DNA from: a virus
DNA: 64,000 nucleotides
Direction: 5' to 3' (one strand)
Virus record (IMG/VR): IMGVR_UViG_3300035698_005189
Span: 1 to 64,000 of that record
In this document: positions 35,063 to 42,081 of the stretch, piece by piece
How positions within the stretch are numbered: the stretch's first letter is position 1
Layout: each line of letters starts with the position of its first letter
The notes under the pieces: generated by a model
The model's database searches: none
What the model saw: the letters and a program-made list of their open reading frames with translations, nothing else
What the model was told of the DNA's origin: nothing
Program-made: the position numbers and the translations under genes

Positions 35063-35380
35063 CATGTTTTCTGCAGCGTGCCCAGCTATTCGTCTTAGGG
35101 CAGTCTCCAGGTCCATGTCCCCGGCCCGGACCTCGTCGGCCAGCACCTCGACCCAGGCATCCAGCGCACCCAGCTCCACGACAGGCGGGGGAGGGGGGAC
35201 GCCCAGCCAGAGGGCGAGGCCGTTCGCTACCTCTACGTCGTCGGTGGCCTTGGCGTAGGCGCGGAGTGCGACGACGGCAGCGGGGTCCCTGCCCGGCACC
35301 AGCACGAAGGCCTCCCGATCACCCAGCGGGCCCCGGTGGTGGTGGACTACGCTGAACTTACCAGCGAGCCAGCCGCTCAA
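35042..35380 (-). CDS. Small protein, unknown (related to the 26114-26407 product)
   Basis: 112 residues from a TTG in a TTGA overlap with the upstream stop. Contains GRDPAAVVALRAYAKATDD, similar to the 97-residue protein at 26114-26407, a Pro run, and a C-terminal helical part (ADEVRAGDMDLETALRRIAGHAAENMRRM). The last residues are encoded within promoter copy A. Function unknown. Confidence 0.55.
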   Translation of the reverse strand: MSGWLAGKFSVVHHHRGPLGDREAFVLVPGRDPAAVVALRAYAKATDDVEVANGLALWLGVPPPPPVVELGALDAWVEVLADEVRAGDMDLETALRRIAGHAAENMRRMITA

Positions 35381-36018
35381 GGGAGGACCTGTACGAAGCC
35401 GGCTGCCTCAGCTGCAAAGAGGGCGCGGAGGATACCGGACTCGATGAGGTCCACGACCTCGGGCGGGTAGCCCAGCAGCGTGATCTGGGTGTTGGGTCCG
35501 ACGGGCGTCACGATCGGCGGGGGCACAATGAGGGCCTCTGCCGGGGTGTCGTCGGCCAGGACCGCCACAGGCTCCGACTTCGAGGCGGCCTTGTGGGTCG
35601 TCTGCTTGGGGAGCCACTCCTGACGACGGATGGACTCGGGGAGGCGGGGCGGGGGCCAGTTGGCTGGCGTGGTCTGGCCCCAGCACTCGGCCGGTGTCTC
35701 GTCGTAGGGACCGTAGGCGTTGAAGAGGGCGATCCAGCGTACGCGAAGCCGAGCTTCGCCCGTGCCCACGGTACCCCACCACGTCGCCCCATCCGACTTC
35801 CGCTTCCTGAACAGGCGGAAGCGCCCGGGCGACGCGTCGGCCCGGGTGATGGCGCTCCGAAGGGTCTTGTGCCAGCGGTCGGCTGGGACGCGGGCCAGGT
35901 AGCGCATCGCTTCGGTGGCTTCCTCGGTCGTGGCGTCGTCACCCCTGACTGGGAGGCCCCGTACCTCAGCGAAGGTCAGGGCGACGTAGCGATCGGTTTC
36001 TACCTTCTTGCGGGCCAT
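35377..36018 (-). CDS. Basic 213-residue protein, unknown
   Basis: Starts MARKKVETDRYVALTF. An N-terminal helical region (EATEAMRYLARVPADRW) is followed by RFRLFRKRKSDGATWWGTV and RLRVRWIALFNAYGPYDETP, a Trp-rich beta-like segment, then a Pro-rich linker and a short C-terminal helix. No motif recognised. Belongs to the string of overlapping accessory genes upstream of promoter copy A. Confidence 0.55.
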   Translation of the reverse strand: MARKKVETDRYVALTFAEVRGLPVRGDDATTEEATEAMRYLARVPADRWHKTLRSAITRADASPGRFRLFRKRKSDGATWWGTVGTGEARLRVRWIALFNAYGPYDETPAECWGQTTPANWPPPRLPESIRRQEWLPKQTTHKAASKSEPVAVLADDTPAEALIVPPPIVTPVGPNTQITLLGYPPEVVDLIESGILRALFAAEAAGFVQVLP

Positions 36019-36045
36019 GGCTCACCTCTGCAGTGTAGTCGCCGC

Positions 36046-36396
36046 TCAGCCGTCTGCTGGCTTCGTCATGTAGCCCCGGAGCATTTCCCGGGGGTCGGAT
36101 AGTACAGATCCGCCCTCGCCTGTGGTAACGGTCACGATCGGCACACCAAGGGCAGCACCGGCTCCGTGCAGCGCCGCGATCCCGTCGGGTGAGCCATTGC
36201 CGATCTCTGGAACGAGCACGGCTCGCAGTTTACCCTTTTCCGCAGCCCGTCGGCATAGCTCCCCAGCCTCGGAGGCTGTCGTCAAGGTACAAGGGCTCTC
36301 CATGACCCACCCTGTGCTGTCCTTAGACAGCACAGAGGCGATGAGGCCGATGCGGGCGGGGATGGCTCCAATCCAAAAGTCAGTAGGGAGCGTCAT
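36046..36396 (-). CDS. Rossmann-like 116-residue protein, nucleotide-related by context
   Basis: Start overlaps the preceding gene (ATGA). Contains KLRAVLVPEIGNGSPDGIAALHGAGAALGVPIVTV, a strand-loop-helix-strand layout like that in nucleoside deoxyribosyltransferase or DUF4406-type proteins, and like its upstream neighbour (YGECLAAAAYATGVPVVVT). The pair may have arisen by duplication. No catalytic residues can be assigned with confidence. Confidence 0.45.
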   Translation of the reverse strand: MTLPTDFWIGAIPARIGLIASVLSKDSTGWVMESPCTLTTASEAGELCRRAAEKGKLRAVLVPEIGNGSPDGIAALHGAGAALGVPIVTVTTGEGGSVLSDPREMLRGYMTKPADG

Positions 36397-36896
36397 GGCT
36401 TCCTCGGCTTTCGACCGCGTGGCTTGCGGTCGTACGGGCGTTCCCGATGGGGGTGGACCTTCTCACGGCGGAGGCGGGGAGCAAGCTCGGCGTCGGCTGT
36501 GTCCCAGCATCGCTGGCCTGCCGGTGCCTTGCACGTCGGGCAGTCGTAGGCTGACCGGCGGGCGTCCCACTGGAGATCGTGGGCCTCGAGGTAGCCCAGA
36601 GCCTCTGCGATAGCGGAGTGTATGTCCCGCACCACGAGGCTGCTGGCTGTGACGATCATCGGCTTCCACGGGGCCTCTGTGGTCACGACCACTGGAACCC
36701 CCGTCGCGTAGGCAGCAGCCGCAAGGCACTCGCCGTAGGCGTTCGTCGGGCCGACCAGGATCACCTGGGCTGCGCGCATGGCCAGGATCTGGTCGTCGAG
36801 GGTTGGCTCGCAGCAGGGGCGGCCCATATACCCGGCCAGCTCGAGTGCCTCGTGGGCTAAGTCAGGCACGTTGCCGATGTCGAGGAAGTGAGCCAT
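36393..36896 (-). CDS. Deoxyribosyltransferase-like domain fused to a zinc ribbon
   Basis: 167 residues. Residues 35-75 (AMRAAQVILVGPTNAYGECLAAAAYATGVPVVVT) resemble the core of nucleoside-deoxyribosyltransferase/DUF4406 folds. Residues 117-155 hold CPTC, AGQRC and HPHRER, a Cys/His ribbon seen in many actinophage proteins, followed by a Lys/Arg/Pro tail. The fusion suggests a nucleic-acid or nucleotide-related role; no substrate can be inferred. Confidence 0.5.
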   Translation of the reverse strand: MAHFLDIGNVPDLAHEALELAGYMGRPCCEPTLDDQILAMRAAQVILVGPTNAYGECLAAAAYATGVPVVVTTEAPWKPMIVTASSLVVRDIHSAIAEALGYLEAHDLQWDARRSAYDCPTCKAPAGQRCWDTADAELAPRLRREKVHPHRERPYDRKPRGRKPRKP

Positions 36897-37465
36897 TATC
36901 GTCTCCCGAGATACTTGAGCATCCGCGTCTGCAGGTCGACGGGGCGGAGGGTCGGCTCCGGGTGGCCGCAGACAGGGCAGCGACGGTCAGCGATACGGCC
37001 CGAGGGGGTGGAGTCGCTCTCGTCAGCGCGGGGGTAGGGGTGGGCTGGGCGGCTGCATACCGCGCAACGGGGGCCGAGAGCCTCCCGCTTTGGCTGTGCC
37101 GCCTTCTGGGGCGTAGCGGCTCCCGCCTGGGTGAAGACTCGGGCACCGTCCCAGGTCGCGGGGAGGCCCTGCGGGATATCGGTCGCAGCTGGGACTACTG
37201 CCACGACGACGTCGGCCTTGGCTGGCTTCGTGGCCTCCAGGATAGCGACCTTCCAGTCATCCTCGGTGAACGGGTATGAGACGGAGACGACGCGCCCCCG
37301 CGTAGCCAGCTCGAGGCCGACATCGGTGGGCGTCACGGAGGCTGTCGGGTCCTCCACCTCGTCGCACACGATGAGGGTCAGGGCGGCCTCGGCATCCTCG
37401 TGGTCCGACGGCTCTCCGCCGACCAGCCAGGCGAAGACCTCCAGGTAGTCGGTAATTGTCCTCAT
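36896..37465 (-). CDS. Protein with a C-terminal four-cysteine zinc ribbon
   Basis: 189 residues. The N-terminal ~95 residues are acidic and alpha/beta (DYLEVFAWLVGGEPSDHEDAEAALTLIV). The C-terminal part has CAVC (about 138) and CPVC (about 167) framing a basic loop, followed by RPVDLQTRMLKYLGRR. Probably a DNA- or RNA-binding accessory protein; not recognised further. Confidence 0.5.
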   Translation of the reverse strand: MRTITDYLEVFAWLVGGEPSDHEDAEAALTLIVCDEVEDPTASVTPTDVGLELATRGRVVSVSYPFTEDDWKVAILEATKPAKADVVVAVVPAATDIPQGLPATWDGARVFTQAGAATPQKAAQPKREALGPRCAVCSRPAHPYPRADESDSTPSGRIADRRCPVCGHPEPTLRPVDLQTRMLKYLGRR

Positions 37466-38166
37466 GATCGTCTCCCAAGAAGGTGCTCAATATCCATGAT
37501 GCTGAGGCCTGAGCCTCTGAGTCGGGCTTCCGTGACCATACCAGACACCTGCAGCTCACGATTACCGAGGGTGACGTCCCACGCGAGGCCGACGTTGTGC
37601 CTAATCACGCACAGGGCGATAGTCGGGCGGCTGGCCGGTAGTCGCAGGCTGCGCTCAACGGACGGATGACTCGCACCGACCAGGGTGGCGTACACCCGGA
37701 TGGCCCGCAGGGCGTCTTCGTCTGTGAGCGAGACCAGGCGAACCGGGCGTGCGGCTGTGGGCTTCTCAGCGAGCTTCGCCTCCAGCTCCCGCTCCTTCTT
37801 ACGAAAGGCAGCCATGACGACCTTCTGCTGGCTGTCCACCCGCGAGCGGTCCCGGGCGGCCTTGTCGAAGGCCTTGTTGGCGGCGCGCAGGGCGGTCCGG
37901 GAGTCCTCCAGCTCAACCTCGGTCTCGCGCCAGCCCTTGGCTACGTCGGCTGTGCGCTTCTTCTGGTCGTGTAGTTCGGTCCGGAGGGCTGTGACGGCAG
38001 CCTCCCTGGTGGCGTCTGCGCTCGGAGGGAAGTCGGGAACATCCGTGTCGTCAGGGACCGGGTCCTCGTCGGCCCGCGGTGCTCGGTTCCTGCGGCGGGC
38101 CTCCATAAAGGCATCGTCGCCAGCGGTGGACCAGGGACGGGGGCCCGGGCGTGGAGGGTTGGTCAT
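37462..38166 (-). CDS. Coiled-coil protein, unknown
   Basis: 234 residues. A disordered Pro/Asp-rich start is followed by a long coiled coil (about 55-130: AVTALRTELHDQKKRTADVA ... FRKKERELEAKLAEK) and a compact C-terminal domain (ALRAIRVYATLVGASHPSVE, IALCVIRHNVGLAWDV). Could be a DNA-associated accessory protein. Overlaps both neighbours by 4 bases. Confidence 0.5.
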   Translation of the reverse strand: MTNPPRPGPRPWSTAGDDAFMEARRRNRAPRADEDPVPDDTDVPDFPPSADATREAAVTALRTELHDQKKRTADVAKGWRETEVELEDSRTALRAANKAFDKAARDRSRVDSQQKVVMAAFRKKERELEAKLAEKPTAARPVRLVSLTDEDALRAIRVYATLVGASHPSVERSLRLPASRPTIALCVIRHNVGLAWDVTLGNRELQVSGMVTEARLRGSGLSIMDIEHLLGRRS

Positions 38167-38561
38167 GCGATCATCCCGGCCGCGATCATCCTGGCCACGG
38201 CGTAGGTGGTGTCGTCTTTCCAGGCAGCCCCGGAGGGCGCAAGGAGTTCGGGGTTAGGGAGGGCGGGGACGAGGTCGGACGCGTACCACCACTGGGTGAA
38301 CGGCCGGCCGTTGGGGCTGACCAGGGGCCGGTGCTTTACGAGGTACTCCGTCTCGCCCGGGCCTATCGGGTGGCGGACACTGACGACCACTCCCGCCCGG
38401 GAATCGCCCAGGCCAGGTGCGTGGCCATCCCGACCGGCAAAGCGACGAATCCGCATGAGCTGAGACGCGGTCCCCTCTGTCGTGGCCTCTTCCCACAGGG
38501 CGGCCCGGAGGCAGACTTTCTCGCCTTCTACGAACTTGCACATAGCGGAACGATCACCCAC
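38163..38561 (-). CDS. 132-residue protein, unknown, with a ribosome site inside a hairpin
   Basis: GTG at 38561 with AGGAGG seven bases upstream; the sequence ACAGGA-GGTG-TCCTGT forms a 6-bp hairpin covering the ribosome site, which may lower or regulate translation. The protein has beta-strands around GVVVSVRHPIGPGETEYLVK and ends in an Ala-rich helix. An internal ATG (38543) is an alternative start. Confidence 0.5.
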   Translation of the reverse strand: MGDRSAMCKFVEGEKVCLRAALWEEATTEGTASQLMRIRRFAGRDGHAPGLGDSRAGVVVSVRHPIGPGETEYLVKHRPLVSPNGRPFTQWWYASDLVPALPNPELLAPSGAAWKDDTTYAVARMIAAGMIA

Positions 38562-38610
38562 AGGACACCTCCTGTCCGGTTAGTCGCTGGTAGACGCCCT
38601 GGGCTGGTCG

Positions 38611-38871
38611 TCACCGACGGCGTTTACGAGGCCTCATGCAGGACATATCGGCTACCGTGTTGCCCCGCTCGGACTTGCCGGGGACGTTGATCCCGAGGTC
38701 GGCGCAGTGCTCCCGTGCCCACCAGCCCTGAACGAGTAGGCAGCTGGGGCCGTCGAAGCCGATGATGACCGAGCGGGGGACGAAGACGGCCTTCCCGTCG
38801 AGCAGGCGCATCTTGCGCGACTTGACTCGTTCCTCGAGGATAGGGGTATCGGGGTCGAGTTGAACTCTCAT
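38611..38871 (-). CDS. Small basic protein, unknown
   Basis: 86 residues from ATG at 38871, in an ATGA overlap with the Cys-rich gene and with AAGGATG upstream; a longer frame exists but lacks support. Contains DGKAVFVPRSVIIGFDGPSCLLVQGWWAREH and a very basic end (RPRKRRR). Possibly nucleic-acid binding. Confidence 0.5.
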   Translation of the reverse strand: MRVQLDPDTPILEERVKSRKMRLLDGKAVFVPRSVIIGFDGPSCLLVQGWWAREHCADLGINVPGKSERGNTVADMSCMRPRKRRR

Positions 38872-39107
38872 CGCATCCTTCCATCTGTGCAGATCCCGGG
38901 AGAGGCGCAGAGGCGTCGTGTCGTCAGGCAGCAGTCCCCGTTGACGTAGTAGACACACTCGGTCGCTGGGGCGCCGACGGGCTCGGCTTCAACGAGAACG
39001 CGCCCTACCTCGCAGATCTCGGTGAGATCGCAGGGTAAGGCGCGCAGGGCGGACCGGGAGCAGGCGCAGAGCCCGTTCGGTCGCCGATAGAGGCAGGCAG
39101 CCGTCAT
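38868..39107 (-). CDS. Small Cys-rich protein (ten cysteines in 79 residues)
   Basis: Starts one base downstream of the preceding stop. Cysteines are spread as single, C-x-C and CC pairs (CACSR, CDLTEIC, CVYYVNGDCC, CASPGIC). Such density suggests a metal-binding or disulphide-stabilised mini-protein. No family recognised. Confidence 0.55.
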   Translation of the reverse strand: MTAACLYRRPNGLCACSRSALRALPCDLTEICEVGRVLVEAEPVGAPATECVYYVNGDCCLTTRRLCASPGICTDGRMR

Positions 39108-39108
39108 G

Positions 39109-39780
39109 TCAGCAGCCCACGACGTAAGCGATGAGCCACGCAGCGAGGGCCAGACAAGTGAAGACCAGGGCGGCTCCCGCTGACTGGAGCCGGGACTCGG
39201 GGCTGCGGGGGTGGATAGGCTGGGGGTCGTCGTCAGGTCCCTCGGTCGGCCAGACTTCGCACAGGTCCACGACCTCCGGAGGGATGCGGTCGGGTACTGG
39301 GAGGTCGTCGGGACGCCCGACTCCCTTGTAGTTGTAGTTCCCATGCCGCACAGCCGAGTCGCAGGCTGCGTGGGCGGCGTTGAAGGCGGGGTGCTCGCGC
39401 TCGGCCTCAGCGCAGGGGGTGCAGATCTCGGACCCGTCGAAGAAGGAGCCGGTCGTGGTACGGGCGGCGTTGCGACAGGTCCCGCAGGTGCCGGTGTAGT
39501 CCATCGGCTCGATGGCGGGGGCGTTGAGCCCGAGCATCCAGGCTGCGGAGAGATGAGTCATGGTCTCGGGTCGGCCGCCTTGGGGATTCCAGACCACGAG
39601 GCCCGGGTGCTCCGGGTCGTAGACCAGGAGCCCGGTGAGGCCGCCAAGCCGTACCACGATGCGGTCGGAACAGTCGGGGTCCACAGCCAGGCTGACGGCG
39701 CGGAGGGCCATACCTTCGTAGACGGTCGAGCAGCCAGAGGACTGGACACGGAAGGAGTCGGCGAGGGAGCGTCGGTTCAT
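39109..39780 (-). CDS. Membrane-anchored protein with an internal zinc-knuckle
   Basis: 223 residues. The central part has CGTCRNAAR and, after a loop, CTPCAEAE, a CxxC...CxxC knuckle, then FNAAHAACDSAVRHG. The C-terminus is a single hydrophobic helix (AGAALVFTCLALAAWLIAYVV) ending in GC, so the protein is probably tail-anchored. Directly upstream is a hairpin terminator, so it may start a new transcript or be read through. Confidence 0.55.
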   Translation of the reverse strand: MNRRSLADSFRVQSSGCSTVYEGMALRAVSLAVDPDCSDRIVVRLGGLTGLLVYDPEHPGLVVWNPQGGRPETMTHLSAAWMLGLNAPAIEPMDYTGTCGTCRNAARTTTGSFFDGSEICTPCAEAEREHPAFNAAHAACDSAVRHGNYNYKGVGRPDDLPVPDRIPPEVVDLCEVWPTEGPDDDPQPIHPRSPESRLQSAGAALVFTCLALAAWLIAYVVGC

Positions 39781-39794
39781 GCGGGATCTCCTGT

Positions 39795-39818
39795 GCCCCC
39801 TCCGTCGTCGGAGGGGGC
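39795..39818 (-). terminator. GC-rich hairpin after the four-gene unit
   Basis: Perfect 10-bp stem GCCCCCTCCG / CGGAGGGGGC with a TCGT loop, between the stop at 39835 and the start at 39780. It closes the unit that begins at promoter copy B (41227-39835). No clear T-run follows. Confidence 0.6.
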
Positions 39819-39834
39819 GGGGGTGTAGTCGTGG

Positions 39835-40323
39835 TTAGTACTCGCCGCTGTGGTGGCCGTACTCGTCGGGGTCTTCGATGCTGCAGCCCATCGTGTCGTT
39901 GTAGGCAGCGCAGCCGCCACCCATCCCCGCCATCATGGCGTTCTCGCGCCGGTCGTTGGCGTCGTCGATGCTGTCCTGCTCGTCATCGGTGAGCCAGAAG
40001 CCGAAGTCGGACCCGTCTCCCTCGTGGGTGCCGAAGCGGATGCCCTCGATCTCGTAGGTCCGTAGGATATCGTCGATGAGGTCGGACACCGTCTCCAGGT
40101 CCCACTCGGTATCGGTGGCCTTGGAGCGCTCCACGCCGCCGAGGATGGCCTGGCACGCGGCCTGGAAGCCGACGAGGTAGGGGGTGTCGGCCTTCGGGGT
40201 CCAGGTGCAGGCTTCGAGGAGGTTGGTGGCTCCCGTGACGTAGGCAGCCAGGACGGCCGCTTGGCGAAGGTCACCGTGCGACACGGTACCGATGATGTTG
40301 AGGGTAGATCCGTGGGTGGTCAT
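39835..40323 (-). CDS. Acidic 162-residue protein, unknown
   Basis: ATG at 40323 is chosen because GGAG lies seven bases upstream; the frame opens 23 codons earlier. N-terminal helix (LRQAAVLAAYVTGATNLLEA) then a strongly acidic C-terminal half (DDEQDSIDDANDRRENAMMA). Contains a few cysteines near the end. Last gene of the promoter-B unit. Confidence 0.5.
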   Translation of the reverse strand: MTTHGSTLNIIGTVSHGDLRQAAVLAAYVTGATNLLEACTWTPKADTPYLVGFQAACQAILGGVERSKATDTEWDLETVSDLIDDILRTYEIEGIRFGTHEGDGSDFGFWLTDDEQDSIDDANDRRENAMMAGMGGGCAAYNDTMGCSIEDPDEYGHHSGEY

Positions 40324-40324
40324 G

Positions 40325-40669
40325 TCAGGCTCCAGGCGCGGCTGGTGGGGTGTTTCGGAGGTCTTCGGGGAGGATGGCGCGGTAGGCGTCACGCGCCGAC
40401 TCGTCGGGGCGGAGGTTGGCGGCTTCGCGGAGGGAGGGGATGTGGTCCCGTAGGTACGAAGCGACGGTAGCCGCCTCGATGAGCTTCAGCGACTCCGAAG
40501 ACTGCGGCGCGTAGGCCCGACCCGTCTGCTCGGCCTGCTCGGCGGCCTTGCTCAGGCCGTCGGCCAGGTTGCGGGCGCAGTTGATGAAGTCGTTAACGGC
40601 GCGGGTGTGTGTCCGCTCGGCGGAGATGACTGCCTGCAGTAGGTAGGCTCGGGACTGAAAGGCGTTCAT
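40325..40669 (-). CDS. Small helical protein, unknown
   Basis: 114 residues, almost entirely helical (AYLLQAVISAERTHTRAVNDFI, LADGLSKAAEQAEQTG). No motif. Second to last in the promoter-B unit, spaced by one base from its neighbours' codons. Confidence 0.5.
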   Translation of the reverse strand: MNAFQSRAYLLQAVISAERTHTRAVNDFINCARNLADGLSKAAEQAEQTGRAYAPQSSESLKLIEAATVASYLRDHIPSLREAANLRPDESARDAYRAILPEDLRNTPPAAPGA

Positions 40670-40670
40670 G

Positions 40671-40988
40671 TCAGGTTCCTTGAGAGTCGTAGGGGCGGGG
40701 GAAGTTGATGGCGTCTGCGGACCACGCGACGAGCTGGGCAGCCGTCATGCGGGGACCGTCAAAGGACAGGCGGAGGTCAGGGCCGACGTCGAGCTTGAAG
40801 GTGAAGTCGCTGGTGATTCCGCCGACGTTGCCCCGGGGCGGACCCCAGCGGAGGATGTGGACGGCTCCGTTGATCGTGCCCCGGGCGTACTCGCGACCCT
40901 CGGTGTCGTACGCCATGACCTCACGCTCCCGACCGCAGCGGTAGTGGCGGCCGACGGACGGGGAGACGAGGTGGTTGGTGGTGCCCAT
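40671..40988 (-). CDS. Small beta-rich protein, unknown
   Basis: 105 residues. Begins SPSVGRHYRCGREREVMAYDTEG and continues with strands (DFTFKLDVGPDLRLSFDG) and a short helix (TAAQLVAWSADAI). Starts on the stop of the upstream gene. Function unknown. Confidence 0.5.
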   Translation of the reverse strand: MGTTNHLVSPSVGRHYRCGREREVMAYDTEGREYARGTINGAVHILRWGPPRGNVGGITSDFTFKLDVGPDLRLSFDGPRMTAAQLVAWSADAINFPRPYDSQGT

Positions 40989-41227
40989 TAGACTGCCTGG
41001 GGGTTGACGGTGGTTTCGAGGGTGATCTTGTGGCTGGTCACGGAGGCCTCACCGGCTGCGGCGGGGCGAGCGTCCTGCAGTGCGATGGCTGCCTCGCAGT
41101 GCCCGATGAGGGTTCCGAGGTAGACGTCGGTGAAGACGAAGGCACCGTCGCCGTGGTCGTTGATGTCTTCAGAGACGGAGAGGCACTCGGCGGCGAGGGC
41201 GCGCATGGCGGCAGTGAGGTTGGACAC
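40988..41227 (-). CDS. First gene of the promoter-B unit, unknown
   Basis: 79 residues with a GTG start at 41227, chosen because GGAGTC lies just upstream and the promoter box with its hairpin lies directly before it (the open frame extends further back through the box). Helical start (NLTAAMRALAAECLSVSED) then beta-like segment. No family recognised. Confidence 0.55.
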   Translation of the reverse strand: MSNLTAAMRALAAECLSVSEDINDHGDGAFVFTDVYLGTLIGHCEAAIALQDARPAAAGEASVTSHKITLETTVNPQAV

Positions 41228-41247
41228 GGTGACTCCAGTCGGTTGGT

Positions 41248-41313
41248 GACGAGGAGAGTCCTCGTCTTCAACGATATAGGGAGTGCGCCAGGCTACGCCG
41301 TGATCATTCGTCT
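41248..41313 (-). promoter_or_regulatory. Promoter-like element, copy B: 40-bp box plus 5' hairpin
   Basis: Box at 41274-41313, 38/40 identical to copy A and ending on the minus strand in CTCCCTATAT. After the same 7-base gap comes a hairpin GACGAGGA-CTC-TCCTCGTC whose sequence differs completely from copy A while pairing is preserved. CCAACC and GGAGTC then precede the GTG at 41227. Overlaps the end of the DUF2786-like gene. Confidence 0.6.
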
Positions 41314-42080
41314 TCGATAAGTCCCCGGACACCCCCACCTACGGCCTTTTTATCGCTGTGCAGGGCCAGGCTCCTTCCGGCCTCGTACGCGTCTTGATTC
41401 CACCCGTCTCCGGAGCCGAACCCACGACCTGAACCGGCGCTGAAGGTGTAGTTTGAGTCGACCCACTCGCTGACCTTTGCGCGGCGGTCGAGGACGAGGG
41501 CGTAGTCTTCAGCGTGGTCGCGCTTGACTTCACGAGTCAGCTCCGTGAACTTCGACTCGAGGCCAACCACCGCTGTCTCACGGTACTCGTGGCTGGCGTC
41601 CCGTCTACGACTGGGATCAAAGAACCGCCCAGCGCGGAGGGTGTCTACTTCGAGGTCGAATACATACGAACGAGCCAGGGTATCGATCTGCGCGGCACAG
41701 ATCCCGTACAGCTCCTTAGCCATATGGGTATCGGACTGGTGGCCGTGAAACTTCCAGATCGGGGTCCCTTCGTGGTACGACGCCCGTAGGCCGACGTAGT
41801 CCGATACCGCCTGGGCGAGGGAACGCTTCCACCCTGACGTAGTGCGATACCGCTTCCTGCGCTCTTCTCGCGTGGACAGACACAGCCCGTCAAACCTAAG
41901 GGTCAGGCTGATCAGCGGGTCGGTGGAGAGATCCAACGAGTCGACGTCGTGCTGCGATACCGCGTGCTCCAGCATCATCTCCATGGCCCGGCGGGCAGCC
42001 TGCTCCGCTTCGTTACCCTCGGAGCCGCCAGCGAGTGCCTGCAGCTTCTTGATCCGAGTCAATACCTTCTGCGACTTCAT
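41304..42080 (-). CDS. DUF2786-type protein
   Basis: 258 residues. The N-terminus (TRIKKLQALAGGSEGNEAEQAARRAMEMMLEHAVS) matches the DUF2786 helical pair, including the NEAE turn. The rest (GWKRSLAQAVSDYVGLRASYHEG, THMAKELYGICAAQIDTLARSY) is like the domain commonly following DUF2786 in phages. Ends Ser/Gly-rich. Biochemical role is not known. Its stop lies inside promoter copy B. Confidence 0.7.
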   Translation of the reverse strand: MKSQKVLTRIKKLQALAGGSEGNEAEQAARRAMEMMLEHAVSQHDVDSLDLSTDPLISLTLRFDGLCLSTREERRKRYRTTSGWKRSLAQAVSDYVGLRASYHEGTPIWKFHGHQSDTHMAKELYGICAAQIDTLARSYVFDLEVDTLRAGRFFDPSRRRDASHEYRETAVVGLESKFTELTREVKRDHAEDYALVLDRRAKVSEWVDSNYTFSAGSGRGFGSGDGWNQDAYEAGRSLALHSDKKAVGGGVRGLIEDE

Positions 42081-42081
42081 A

